A stretch of 64,000 nt of DNA from Hippophae tibetana (GCA_037013495.1 CM072807.1:17115001-17179000), one strand, 5' to 3'; shown: positions 12,724 to 23,920, counted from the stretch's first letter. The notes: generated from the letters alone by a model not told the origin. A program made the numbers and translations.

Positions 12724-13061
12724 ATAGGACAAAATAAAAAAAATTCAACACATATGATTTATCGACATAATACTCTATGAACATGGAATCATTAATACAT
12801 AAATTAGAACTATTCGATTTAACAAATGAAAGAATAATTTTTAATTTTAAAAGACAATTAATAGATTCAGGATTAGAATTAAGTAACCAACATAATGAAG
12901 AACATAATATACTATGCAATTGTAATGAATAGAGAAGAAAATTAGACTTATACAGAAAAATAATAAGCTTTTTAGACAAATTATTACTCAATAAATAGAC
13001 AAAGACCGTAAACTAAGTCAATATTAACCCCCGATTAAATTTTTTATCAATCCTTAAAAAT

Positions 13062-13079
13062 TGGTATAAGAGCCTAGGA
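13062..13079 (+). other. Pararetroviral tRNA-Met primer-binding site
   Basis: Reads TGGTATAAGAGCCTAGG, one mismatch from the plant initiator tRNA-Met complement TGGTATCAGAGCC, used by all caulimovirids for minus-strand DNA. It lies after the leader ORF, at the place expected on a circular genome opened upstream of the movement gene. Copy 2 has a more decayed version (TGGTATCAAAATCAT) at about 42117. Confidence 0.65.
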
Positions 13080-13190
13080 ATAGTAAACTAAATAGTAATG
13101 GATGGAAAATTAACACCATTAAAGTATAAGGGCGTTTTTTATATTTTATAAACCTCAGGAGAATTTAAGATAGTTTTTGGGTTTTAAGGA

Positions 13191-13741
13191 ACCCCAATTC
13201 CAATGATAATCCATTTTTTACCATATGAATCCAATTCCAACTTGAAATCCACTTGAGACTTCTTAGAAAAGTCCTTGTTTAATTATTCTTTGTAGAAGAT
13301 GAGGAAGAGAGAAATAAGGGGATATGTTAATTTCAGTAACCTTAAACATCAAAAAATGGCACCATAAATGATAGGGAAACAAACATATTGACAAGAATGG
13401 TGATAACTTTTTATTTTACCTATGTTCAAAAAATCTGTCAATAAATAAAATTTTTGGTGAAACACCGGTACTAAGAAAATATCAAGCTCTATTTTTACTA
13501 ATAAAAAAAGTATGTTACATTATTTCATATTGAACATCGTATGACAATTTAGATTCATCAATGTTGAATGTCATAAATCATTTAATATTATGAAAGTCTT
13601 ATTTTTATTGTTATATATTTTAAAAATATATTTTTTTGTAATTTAAAAAAAAGGTTTCTAGCTTATTAGTTTCATTCATTGTTTTTCTAACAAGGAGGAT
13701 ACGGTGTGCATATCAACATTGACTTATGAAAACAATTTGTG
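13191..13741. other. Short host spacer between virus copy and Tat element
   Basis: AT-rich, no ORF or known repeat recognised. Its last five bases before 13747 (CATAT, 13742-13746) are the target site duplicated by the Tat element. Confidence 0.6.
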
Positions 13742-13746
13742 CATAT

Positions 13747-14128
13747 TGTTTGGACATATGGACCGACCAGTAGTCTGACCCGAGCCTAAGTGAAAATCCC
13801 ACCCCGAGCTGAAGTAAGAAGCCCGACCAATCTCATCAGATAGACCCTACGCGAGATACCTAACCATAAGAAAGAATGCCCTAAATGACGTATCTAACTC
13901 TACAAAATACCACTCCTCATATAAGGTTGACCTCAATACATAGAAAGTTGTATGTTTTATAACAATTGTATCCTTATGACACCCATATATGTGTACCAAT
14001 TATATGATCGACATCTATACATGTGATGTTCTATAAAAATAAGAGCCTCTCATGGAATCCACACATTTAACCAATTATCTTAACTTTTCTCTAAGTGTTC
14101 TCTCTGTAAATCGGATCAATCCCAAACA
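13747..14128 (+). repeat. Tat element 5' LTR (382 bp)
   Basis: Begins TGTTTGGACATATGG and ends CCCAAACA, matching the 3' LTR at 29886-30349. It lacks about 80 bases near 13912 (the part following CTCTACA) that the 3' LTR has. The sequence TATAAAAATAAGAG at about 14031 corresponds to TATATAAATAGAGG in the 3' LTR and is a likely TATA box. It is followed by foreign sequence and then by a second copy of the LTR end (see 14129-14273). Confidence 0.85.
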
Positions 14129-14273
14129 CATAGTTAGTGATGTGTTTCATTTAACAACAAACTTAATAAAAATTAGGAAACTTATATTGTATGTTCTTTT
14201 AATTTATGATTCTATAGTTTAAATTTTGAAACACATAACTTCTCTCTATAAATTGGATCAACCCCAAAAATTT
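14129..14273 (+). repeat. Inverted copy of flanking DNA plus second LTR end
   Basis: Bases 14130-14220 are nearly the reverse complement of 30418-30505, which lies just outside the 3' LTR. Then 14238-14270 repeats the last part of the LTR (TTCTCTCTATAAATTGGATC against TTCTCTCTGTAAATCGGATC at 14097). ACACATA stands on both sides of the foreign part. The structure is seen directly; its origin is discussed in the findings. Confidence 0.75.
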
Positions 14274-14293
14274 TAGCGCCCACCGTAGGGCTC
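14274..14293 (+). other. Primer-binding site of the Tat element
   Basis: TAGCGCCCACCGTAGGGCT directly after the second LTR end. It resembles the GGCGCCCACCGTGGGGC site usual just inside Tat 5' LTRs, with two G-to-A changes. Confidence 0.55.
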
Positions 14294-14415
14294 AGATTTT
14301 TAAGTTAAGCTTAAGTTTCTGAACCCATACTTCTTAGAATTTACTCCAAGTCTTTAGGGGAGCTTGGAAAATATATCGTGCTCTGTTCAAAAGTTGCACC
14401 TAAGACTCAAGATAT

Positions 14416-15890
14416 TTGACACACATCAATATGGTGGGAACTTGCACTGGTATACATTCAAAGTTGGCTAACAAGGAAACAAGGATGGCTCAGAAAGATG
14501 CAACACCACCCTTCGATAAGGTTAGAGTAGAAAAGAGCCTGCATCACCAAGAGATGGCTCACCAACTCTTAAAATTGGGAAAGGAACTTGAGGAAACCAA
14601 AAGAGAAAATAAGGCATTACGGTCTGAGTCATGGGGAAGGACCCTAGATGACCAAGCAATAGAAACATTTAATAGAAATATAGTAGGATAGGGTAAGCAC
14701 GATCCATACAACTTAGAGTAAGAGGATGAAAGGAATCCTCTTTCTAGCTCAACGAGACCTAGTGAAGAACAATGGGCTCAGGAAAGAAAGAGTTAGGAGG
14801 CACGATTTCAAGCATTGGAGGAAACTAATAAGAAACAAGACCAAGCTTTGAAGGTAGCCAATGAAAATAATGAGAAGGGTAAAACTCCTTATGATATGGA
14901 TAGAGATTGTGAGAAATTATGTATCTCCCCATTTTATGATAATATAGAAAATGATGAGTCGCTAACCAAGTTTAACCCTCCAAAATGCCCTAATTATTTT
15001 GGGTAAAAAGACTTAGTAATGCACGTGCAACACTTCAAAGCAGCCATGGCTCCCGTGAGCTTAACCCATGGAAAAAAGATTATATGATGTGCAAACTATT
15101 CGTAATTATTCTCTGTAAGGGTGCCCAAAAATGGTTCAACAACTTGGCACCCTGATCCATAACCTCTTTTCCACAGTTCGCCAGGCTCTTTATTACAAAC
15201 TATGCCTACAATATGCTCTTGAGATGAGAAAATAATCACACCACATTTTCTCAATTATTCAAGAGATGGAGAATCCACCGAGGAGTACATGAAACGATTC
15301 TAGGAGGAAAAATTAGAAATCTCTAATTGTGCTAACTCTATAGCTGTAGAGGCCTTCCTGAGAGGTCTCCCAAAGAATTCTGATCTATTTGTAGAATTAA
15401 CCAAGACAGTGCCTCATACTTTAGAGCAAGCTTATGGCCAAGCAAGAAAGTTTTTCAACCTGAAGAGAGTGCTAGGCCTGGTCAAAGATTAGTGAACTAA
15501 CATAGAGGTGGTGCCAGACAAAGAAAAGATGAGGATAAGTCCAGACACATCAAAACAACAAAAATAAATGCTTCACACAAAATAACAGGTTGACCGGACA
15601 ATGGTCAAGAAATAAAGGACCTTAGAGAAGGTCACTTTCTCTTTTCAAAGGTCCTTCCTCGAGGCTAAATCTAACCTAAGATGTGATGAGAATGGAGGAG
15701 GAACCTAACATCAGGTGGCCACCAAAGATGACATCCCTGCTTAGGGACACATCCAAATGGTGTGCCTTCCATAAAGATGTAGGCCATGATACAAAATATT
15801 ACAAACACCTCAAGAAAGAGATAGAGTAGTTATTAGTATAGAGATATCTGAAGAACCTCATTACAGAAAATGGAGATAAGAGAAATCACC
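14416..15890 (+). pseudogene. Tat gag, broken
   Basis: ORF 14416-14691 is a charged N-terminal part ending in a coiled-coil-like stretch (LLKLGKELEETKRENKALR). ORF 14815-15006 carries a second charged part ending NPPKCPNYFG. From 15006 to about 15500 the frame continues with stops through a retrotransposon gag core (MHVQHFKAAMAP, GAQKWFNNLAP, RLFITNYAYN). From 15500 the sequence is basic, then ends in the 88-bp segment that is repeated at 19589. The element is interrupted here by a 3.7 kb insertion. Confidence 0.7.
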
Positions 15891-15893
15891 AAA
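15806..15893 (+). repeat. Left copy of 88-bp duplication around inserted element
   Basis: Identical in length to 19589-19676 with only a few mismatches; both run from CACCTCAAGAAAG to GAAATCACCAAA. The two copies flank the insertion 15894-19588 exactly. This is far longer than the 5-bp target duplication of LTR elements. Confidence 0.9.
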
Positions 15894-17600
15894 CTTAAGT
15901 TTTTGCTAGTCCTCGAGCAAAAGAAAAGAAATAAAACAAAAATAACTACATTTAAAATAGTGATTTTCCAAATATTTCTTTTTAGTCATTACAAATTACA
16001 TAACTCAAAGAAATAAAAGAATTTTATCTAAGTATCAAAATCAATTTAAAAATATATTACATTTTCACAGTAAATTTTAGTGTGCGTGTGAAGTCTTTTC
16101 ATATTTCATAACATGCAATCCGGATCAGTTTATAAAAATATAAAATCAAACAGATTTTAATGAAATCACAAATCTTATATGTTTATTTTTTATTTCTCTC
16201 TCCACTGATGTAGACAAACACAACCAAAAATCATTAGGACTTAATTAAGCTTGTAATGTAGGGCTTAGGTAAAGGTAGGATAAAGGATATATTTAGCTCA
16301 ATTTTTCCTAAACACATCATTTTAGGATTGAAACAATAGATCTTATATCATCACAATAAATACTTCCCAATTTGGGACTTAACATCACATACAATAACGA
16401 TTTTTCTTTCTGTTTTTTTTTTCTTTTCTGCTTCTTTTTTTTTCTTTTCAGAATCTATTTTTTTTTCAGTATCCTTTTTTTTCGATATATCATTAAATAT
16501 TTACTAACAATTGTCAAATGTTAGTTAGATAAGAAAAATAGATATATCTGCACATATATATATATATATATATTTAAAAGTAGGCTTTTGAAATGAAATA
16601 AAACTATATATATAAACTTTGAAGCTCAAAAGGGGTATACTATAGATAAAGTATGTGAAGGTAGATAGAAAGGCTCAAACGATACAAAGATGGCCTAAAT
16701 CATTTTCTTAGTTAAATGTTATCTATAATTTCTCCTCGAGAGAAAATCAAACAAATTCTAAGAACTGTGATACCACCAATATCAGTCAAATTCCATACTC
16801 ATATAAACATTTTCTAAATTACCATAGCAACTCAAAATTCAAGACAAGTGATCATAAATATTTTAATTTGTAAAAATGAAACATACGTAAAAATTATTCA
16901 TCGCTTAGACAATATTCAAATTTTTCAAGGAGTTATGCATCATTTAAACCAAAGAAATAAAAATAAATCACTATTCATAGCAAAATATCTTCAATCAACC
17001 AAACAACAACAAAAACATTCACAAGCAAGAACATCCAAAAAATATTTCAATTAAGTTCAATATATCTACCACCCCCAAACTTAATATACACATTGTTCTC
17101 AATGTGTGAAAGTTAAAGAACATATGAGAATGGTTTGAAGAAACTTCTTGGTTTGGTTTGAATGGTTAATTCAAAATAGCTTCATTTATTCCAAATTTAC
17201 ACTACGAGAAAAAATGAAATAACATAACATAACAAAATATAAAAACTAATACATGCGAAGAAATAAAATAAAATAAAACACATGGGTTGCCTCCCAAGAA
17301 GCGCTTGATTTATAGTCGTTAGCTTGACTTCTTAATTTGTTTTTCTTTTGGTGAGTTAAGATTTGTGTGTCAACAAAATCTCAACTTACGAGAAAATTGA
17401 AAAATAAATTAAACAACCAACAATAAGCATAATTGTTTTTCTTTTTGTAAGTTAAGATTTGTGTGTTAAATAAAATCTCAACTGACGAGAAAATTTAAAA
17501 ATAAATTAAACAAACAACAATAAGCAACAAGAACAATTTTTTTTTGAATTAAAATCATATTTATTTGTATTAATATCAACAATGAAAATAGTAAAACAAA

Positions 17601-17618
17601 TCCCAGGCAACGACGCCA
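17601..17618 (-). other. tRNA-Asp primer-binding site of the one-LTR element
   Basis: The minus strand reads TGGCGTCGTTGCCTGGGA, two mismatches from the complement of the plant tRNA-Asp 3' end (TGGCGCCGTTGCCGGGG). It lies six bases inside the LTR end at 17625 and fixes the direction of the element. Confidence 0.75.
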
Positions 17619-17624
17619 AAAACT

Positions 17625-19588
17625 TGTTGTCTCTTCTAAAGAACATAAAATCGTGCAAGTATACACGGTCACAAGTAATAATATGATAAGTAAGTTATCG
17701 TTCTCACGGAGATTTGTTACTACAGTTTGTTGAGTACTAAAATTATCTCTCTCTGATTTTATCCAAAACGATCGTTGATTAGAACAAATTTAAGAAAAGA
17801 GTTTAATAAAAAAATAAAAGAAATCTAGGATTGCAATTTTTCACCAAATTAATCAACTCAAATCATGTTATTTCTTTTGATTTATATTTTTTAGTACATT
17901 TAATTTGTCAACCAAAAACTTTTAATTTTATTCATACATCTCTTCCGAGCTCAGTATAAACACACCTCGTTAAATTAATTCACTATCTTCCTATGAGAAT
18001 TAAATTCACCAAAATTCATTACGTTTTAAGTTCTCAAATGGCCACATATACAATTAGGGTATATTTCTATCCTTCATCATACATGTTATTCTATCTATGA
18101 GCAATATACACAAAAATGTCTCTTCCAAGTTTATTTATGTGCCACAGATCATTTGATAAAATTCGTAAATAATCAAAAGCATTAAGCACAAAATAGAATA
18201 AACAACTCAAACATCTTATAAATCGTTCAAAAATAATTAAAATAAAATCTTCATAAATTTAGATCAAATGCAACCCTAGAAAAATTAAATTACTTCATAA
18301 ATTTAAATATAAACTTACAACAATTAAGGAAAAATTAGATGAAAAAGAAGGAAAATTAAAGCATCTCTTGACACAATTATTTGGCACACATAGAACACAA
18401 CAGAAGCCAAAAATGGCTTCTGCGTGTTCCACAGTCCACCCCCTAACACCACAAAAATTCTAAACTCCCTAAAACTTTTTAACTCTATCATAATATCCCC
18501 TATTTATAGCTAAAAAAATACATCTAAAATAATTCATTTTTTTAAACACGCGTAAAATATTTGTATCAAAAATAAAACCCCAAAATTTTCCTTAAATTTC
18601 GCATCCATGCGTACGAAAGAGAATATTAAATTTTTTTATGCGTGGACGATAGAAACAGAGAGTGTCGTGCGTGATTTTTTCAAATTCAATGTGTGTGCCA
18701 CGTGTCAATATCTGATTGGCTGAAGAATTAATAGAGACACATGGCAGCATTTCATTCGGTGAACAAACCGACTGCATGTAGGGCATGGCGCACGGGATAA
18801 TGGCGCGACAAACGTGGGAGACAACGGTTGCACCGCGGGCATAATCCTGCGCTTTTGTGCTCATCGTAACATGCCATGTGTCAACATATGATTTTCTAAA
18901 AGATCTGGTGGGACACGTGGCAGTTGTCTATTGGTTGAATAACTGAGTGCATATGAATCGGCCGCACGAGATCATGCGTTGAAAACGCGTCCGACACGTG
19001 GGTCCCACCCTACACGCTAGCCTGCACGGTAGGTGGGCCCCACTCGATGCACCGAATGGTGTGACCGAGAAACCTACACCCATTCGATCTGGTCGGCTTA
19101 GAAGAATACGCGCACATCCTAGCCGTTTCTTCTCTTATCTGATGGTCCACGTTGCGCGCGTGGAAGGCTACGCGTGGACTTCTTCTCTCCTATGTGAAAA
19201 TTAAACTTTAATTAATTGCATTTTGACCCACAAATTTAATTCAAATTACATTTTAAACTTTCTTTAATTACAGTTCAGCCCTTTTCTGATTTAAATAAAA
19301 ATTTAAACTTTTAATAATTAAAATTAAGCCCAATTTTAATTTAAATTATATTTTCGACTTTTATAAATTGCAATTAAGAACTCTATTATTTGAAATTATA
19401 TTTGTGGAAAAAAATTTGTAATTAAGTACGGTTTCGATTCAAACTATTTAATTTTATTAAAAATGTATTTCTTAACACATAAAAGGTAAATATTAATTTA
19501 TTTAACTAAAATTAACCAAAAATATCAAAAACATAGCAATTATAATTAATAAAATAAATGAAAATAACTATATAAAATATAGTTATCA
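17625..19588 (-). repeat. Single LTR with a GC-richer G-box region
   Basis: 1964 bp, TG...CA ends on both strands. The part at about 18600-19200 is GC-richer than anything near it and holds three CACGTG motifs (about 18699, 18914, 18995), the first two each followed within about 20 bases by ATTGG (inverted CCAAT). The PBS-proximal end (about 17650-17720) shares GCAAGTATAC and GTTCTCAC blocks with the solo LTR at 35931. ORFs in this part (18592-18864, 18998-19204) lie in promoter-like DNA and show no protein family. Confidence 0.75.
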
Positions 19589-19676
19589 CACCTCAAGAAA
19601 GAAATAGAGTAGTTATTTTTATAGAGATATCTGAAGAACCTCATTACAGAAAATGGAGATAAGAGAAATCACCAAA
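19589..19676 (+). repeat. Right copy of 88-bp duplication
   Basis: Second copy of 15806-15893. From 19677 the Tat element sequence continues (GGTGAGAAGGTGCC), so this copy is the one joined to the downstream gag-protease part. Confidence 0.9.
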
Positions 19677-19743
19677 ATAGGTGAGAAGGTGCCAAAAACA
19701 ATGAACCTTACAGGTAGTAGAAGAGAGTACCACAAAGAAACCA

Positions 19744-20243
19744 ATGAACCATACACATCTATATGGAGGGATAGGGATTAAGGGAAGTTCAAATAAATCG
19801 AGCAAAATGTTTTCTAGAGAGTTACGAAGTGCCCCCTATGTATACGCCCTAGACAAAATGAGACCTGCCATTGAAATCATTTTCAATAAGGATGAGACCT
19901 TGTCTCATCATAAGGATCCTTTGATGATCACATTGATTATTGGATCTTGTGATGTGTGTAGAATAATGATTGATATGGGGAGTTCGATAAACCTCTTTTT
20001 ATGAATACTGAACGAGCTCTAGGTATAAAAGACCGTAACATTGTCAAGACGGAGCTCCCTCTTGTAGGGTTTAATAACAGTACTACTTGTGCCAAAGGAA
20101 TGATAATGCTACCTATTATGGCAGAAGGAATGATAGTAATGACCAATTTCATAATCATCGATTTCCTAGCTCATTACAACGCCATCTTGGGAAGACCTTG
20201 GATACATAACATGAGGGTAGTATCTTCCATCCTCTATAAGTAA
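19744..20243 (+). pseudogene. Tat aspartic protease region
   Basis: Two overlapping frames (19744-20004 and 20001-20243) read the Tat protease. In the first, IMIDMGSSINLFL at about 19966-20000 has methionine in place of the T of D-T/S-G. The second reads NFIIIDFLAHYNAILGRPWIHNM, the conserved YNAILGRPWL block that ends this domain. A one-base frame change at about 20003 separates them. Confidence 0.82.
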
Positions 20244-20379
20244 TCAATTTTCCCACTGATAGAGGGATAAAAGAGATTAAGGAAGACCAGGAAAAAGCCA
20301 GAAGCTTCTATAATTTTACTATGAAGGAAGTGAATAGAAATTACCTAGAGGTCTCCCTTAGAGGAAGTCAGAAAGCAAA

Positions 20380-21310
20380 GCCCTTATAAAATCAATCAAC
20401 TTAAATGAAGTAAGGGACCTCCCAATGGAGGTAAAAGGCAAGATCCACCCCTTAAAATTGTGTAAAGACTTGACGATAGAGCTAAAGGCACAACTTTCAC
20501 AATTCCTTAGGACTAACTCAGATGTCTTTGCATGGACTCCAACTGACATGCCTTGAATTGATCCAAAATTCATATCACACCTACTAAACATCATTCCAAA
20601 GGCTAAACCCTTACAACAAAGAAAAAGAAAATTTCTAATAGAAAAGAATGAGGTTATCAAACACCAGATGGCTGCCCATAAAGAAGCAAGGGTCATAAGG
20701 GAAGTCAATTATCCCCCATGGCTGTCAAATGTGGTCCTAGTAAAGAAAGCATGTAGGTCATCTCGTATATGTGTAGCTTTCACATATTTAAATGAGGCAT
20801 GTCCCAAGGGTTTCTTCCCCCTCCCAAGTATTGATCAATTGGTAGAAGCCTTTACCGACTTTAGGATGATAATTTTTTTGGATGCATACTCAGGGTACCA
20901 CCAAATTAGGATGCACCTAGAAGACGATGACAAAACATCTTTTATCACGGAAGGAGGAACATTTTGTTATAAAAGGATGCCATTTAGATTGAAGAATTCG
21001 GGTGTCACATATCAATGCCTAGTCAACAAAATATTTGAAAAACAACTAAGGAGGAACCTAGAAACCTATGTGGATGACTTGGTGGTAAAATCAACTTAAC
21101 CCATGGACCATATTAAAGACCTAGAGGAAGTATTCTTGGTAATCCAAAGATATGGTAAAAGGCTTAACCCCAAAAAGTGCATATTTGGTATCACTGCAGG
21201 GACATTCTTAGGGTACCTCGTATTAGCTAGAGAGATTGAGGCTAATCTAGAAAAGATACATGCCCTGATAAATATGAAACCACTTTCTAGCCTTAAGGGA
21301 ATCTAGCAAT
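20380..21310 (+). pseudogene. Tat reverse transcriptase
   Basis: The linker from about 20380 leads to 20668-21099: ANYPPWLSNVVLVKK-like start (NYPPWLSNVVLVKK), FLDAYSGYHQIRM, and YVDDLVVKS at 21067-21093 with the catalytic YVDD intact. A stop at 21097-21099 precedes the thumb (21103-21306: NPKKCIFGITAGTFLGYLV). It would copy the element RNA into DNA. Similar in length and motif spacing to gypsy RT domains. Confidence 0.9.
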
Positions 21311-21850
21311 TAAATGGAAGAATAGTACATTTAATATGTGTCTACCCTTCTTTAAAATGTTGAGAAAAGGCACATCAATATTTTGGGATGAGAGCTGCGA
21401 TAGAGCCTTTGAAGAAAGCAAGAGGTACCTGAGTCACCACTATGTCTTAGCTAGCCCACGTCCTGGTGTGGTTCACTATTTGTATTTGGCTGTGACTTCC
21501 CATACATGTAGCATTGTACTTCTAGTTGAAAGAAATAAAATTCAAAATTATGTTTACTACGTCAACCATGTCTTGATAGATACCCAGAGCAGGTATCCAA
21601 CCATTGACAAATTGGCATTCACCCTCAAAGTTAGTGCATGAAAGCTCAAGCACTACTACTTTGGTTCACACATAATTGTGGTATTCACTTCTCATCCATT
21701 CAAGAATGTTTTGATGAGGCTAGATGTAGCAGGGATGCAAGCATAGATAGCCATAGAATTGGGGGAATACGACATTAAATACATGGCTAGAATGGCTATC
21801 AAAGGGCAAGTATTAGCGGATTTTATGGCTGAGTTTAGTGAAAATCCAGA
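21311..21850 (+). pseudogene. Tat RNase H adjoining RT
   Basis: ORF 21336-21641 reads the tether and RNase H start (CLPFFKMLRKG, FEESKRYLS, YLYLAVTSHTCSIVLLVER, QSRYPTIDKLAFTL), continuing with stops to IKGQVLADFMAEF at about 21810. The wording is that of gypsy RNase H with the usual catalytic aspartate region replaced, as in Tat elements where this first RNase H has decayed. It is followed directly by a second RNase H. Confidence 0.8.
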
Positions 21851-21889
21851 GGTTGTTGTCGATGAGGAGAAAAAAAGGGTATGTGGGGT

Positions 21890-22275
21890 AGATCAAAACG
21901 AGAGCACAATATGGAAAATGTTTATTGATGGGGCATAAAACTTCAATACTGCAGGGCTAGGGGTAGTCTTAGTAGACCATAACAATAACTGTTTCGAGTA
22001 TGCAGTCAGAGTTGATTTCCAAGTGACCAATAATGTTGCAAAATATGAAGAGGTTATATTTGGGCCCATGACTACCAATAAGTTGGGAGAAAATAAGGAC
22101 ACCCTACATAGCGATTTGAGGCTAGTGTTCAATCATTTCTTGGGGACATTTGAAGCTAAAGATGGAAAAATGAAAGGAGACCTAGAAAGGTTAAAGAAGG
22201 AGTGCTTTAAATTATCTGAGTTTGAGATTAAGAAAATAACTCGAAAGGAAATGGTCACACCAATGCCATAGCCAT
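21890..22275 (+). pseudogene. Second (aRNH-type) RNase H of the Tat element
   Basis: At about 21912 the frame reads MFIDGA, a stop, then GLGVVLVDHNN and FQVTNNVAKYEEV (22015-22060). This order, an aspartate in DGA and an NN-A-(K)YEA motif, is that of the archaeal-like RNase H that Tat elements gained between RNase H and integrase. The ORF 22023-22271 carries its later part. Confidence 0.75.
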
Positions 22276-22499
22276 TCCGGCTTCAGTACGTGAAGCCAAA
22301 CAAGTAATATGAGTAATAATCCTATTAGAAGCGTCCATGGAAGAGGCTGAAAGAGGGGTTAGATGTGTACATGCCCACACTATCCCATGGAACACCCCGA
22401 TTTATAACTTTCTAGAAAGGGAGGAGCTGCAAGAAGATAGCTTGTCTACAAAAGAAACCATGGCTAAGGAAGACTGGAACATGATAGAAGGATGAAAAT

Positions 22500-23444
22500 T
22501 ATACCAAAAAACTTTACTCGGTCTAGGGCTATTGTGTGTAGCCAAAGAGGGATCTGAAAAATTAATGCATGAAGCACACAAAGGGAACTATGGTTCACAT
22601 TTAGGAGGGAGGAAATTATCACAGAGAATCCTGAGATATAGCTATTATTATCCTACTATGTTGGTAGATTGCACCAAATACACTCAGACATGCAATAAAT
22701 GCCGAAGGTTTTCCCCCTTGTCACACACTCCCTTAAATACGATGAAGGGGTGGTGAGTCCTCAAACCTTTTATAAGTGGGGGCTTAGCATAGTAGGACCC
22801 TTACCTATAGGAAAAGGTTAGAAGAAGTTTCTACTTGTGACTACTGACTACTTTTAAAAATGGATAGAAGTAGAGCCCATGGGTAGAATACGGGAGGAAG
22901 AGGTAATTCAATTTATATGGAAGTCCATAATTTTCTACTTCAACCTACCTAAAGAACTCATCACAGATAATGGGAGATAATTGACAGGACAAAATATCAT
23001 AAAATTTTCCCTAAAGTACAACATTAAGATGTGCCATTCCACGCCATATTATCCTCAAGCCAATGGTCAAGTGGAATCTTCCAACAAGCTAATCATCAGC
23101 TTATTAAAGAAGAGGTTGGAAAGTGCAAAAGGAAGGTGGATGGCATAGCTACCTGGAACATTATGAACTGTCAGGACAAGTCCTCGAGGAAGTACTAACG
23201 AGGCCCTTTTTTCCCTGGTATATAAGATGGAGGTAATAATACCAACCGAGTTCACGATACCCACTACAAGATCATCTTTAATGGAGGAACAAAATGAGGT
23301 AAGTAGAGAAAACCAACTCACCCTTGTAAAGGAGAAAAGGAATAGTTCCCTAAGAAGGATGACCAAACAAAAGAGGAAAATCATAGAATGAATTGAAAAG
23401 GGCATAAGTTGGAATGTTAGGAACTTGAAGAAATATCACTTCTA
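22500..23444 (+). pseudogene. Tat integrase
   Basis: 22532-22756 is the zinc-binding domain with the H-H-C-C pattern (HEAHKGNYGSHLGGRKL, then CTKYTQTCNKC). From 22780 the core continues with stops: KWIEVEPM, ELITDNGR (about 22950-22977) and STPYYPQANGQVES (about 23038-23075), the D-D-35-E landmarks. It ends at a stop near 23444 after NLKKYHF. The stops within show it is dead. Confidence 0.88.
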
Positions 23445-23536
23445 ATGTATAATAATTTACCATTTTTATGTAATATTGGCACAAACATATCAATGGAACT
23501 ACATCACCCCATACAAATGGATCTTTTTTAGAAGTC

Positions 23537-23920
23537 TCCCACCTTAGTTATGAGTTGATCATCTTGGTTAAGAACCAGGTAGAGCACCCTAACACATGCA
23601 AAAGTCATGAGTTGTCCACCTCAGTCAGGAACATGGTAGACACTCTGACATGAGAGATGAACACCTTTTTTAGGAACCATGTAAAGCTCCATTTCCCACC
23701 ATTATATATCATAGGTTGACCACTTAGGTTAAGAACCAAGTAAAGTGCCCTGACCCTTGCAAAAGTCACAAGTTGTCCACCTTGGTCAACAACTAGGTCG
23801 ACACTCTAACATTCAAATGAGTGATAAGCACGTCGGTCAGGAACTAGGTAAAGCTCTTTCTCCCACCATTTTACGTCACGGGCTGATCCTCTCGATTGAA
23901 AGCCAGATAGGCCTCCTTAA
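23537..23920 (+). repeat. Tandem repeat of about 160 bp after pol
   Basis: The unit starts TCCCACC at about 23537, 23694 and 23861, giving periods of 157 and 167 bases; the third unit is partial. Units share AAAGTCA-AGTTGTCCACCT and GTAAAGCTC blocks. Non-coding repeat arrays between integrase and the 3' part are common in Tat elements. Confidence 0.75.

Larger units (their letters stand above)
6300..13190 (+). mobile_element. Endogenous pararetrovirus (Caulimoviridae) copy 1, nearly full length
   Basis: In order on plus: 30K movement protein, a small ORF, coat protein with a caulimovirid zinc finger, aspartic protease, reverse transcriptase/RNase H, a Cauli_VI (transactivator/viroplasmin) domain, an intergenic region with AATAAA, a leader ORF and a tRNA-Met primer-binding site. 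This is the gene order of TAV-containing caulimovirids (Caulimovirus, Soymovirus and relatives), inferred from motifs. There are no LTRs and no integrase, as expected of a pararetrovirus captured by illegitimate integration. Numerous stops and frameshifts show an old, dead copy. Copy 2 is at 35090-42150 and a deleted copy 3 at 59010-60790. Confidence 0.9.
15894..19588 (-). mobile_element. Non-coding one-LTR retroelement (LARD-like) nested in Tat gag
   Basis: On minus: one LTR (19588 down to 17625, TGATAACTATATT...ACAACA), a tRNA-Asp-type primer site (17618-17601), then about 1.7 kb of non-coding DNA ending at about 15894 with GAGGACTAGCAAAAACTTAAG, which looks like the polypurine-side end of the internal region. 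The second LTR is missing. No gag or pol is present, as in large retrotransposon derivatives (LARDs); the pyrimidine runs at 16400-16490 are inside it. Related LTRs are at 35931-37488 and perhaps 25067-26806. Confidence 0.75.

Noticed and set aside
14101-14125. Possible tRNA-like sequence in the Tat LTR (GATCAATCCC)
   Set aside because: No cloverleaf or B box with correct spacing; it is the LTR end shared by both LTRs.
18592-19204. Two ORFs with codon-like GC content in the LTR
   Set aside because: They lie in the GC-richer promoter-like part of an LTR and show no protein family features.
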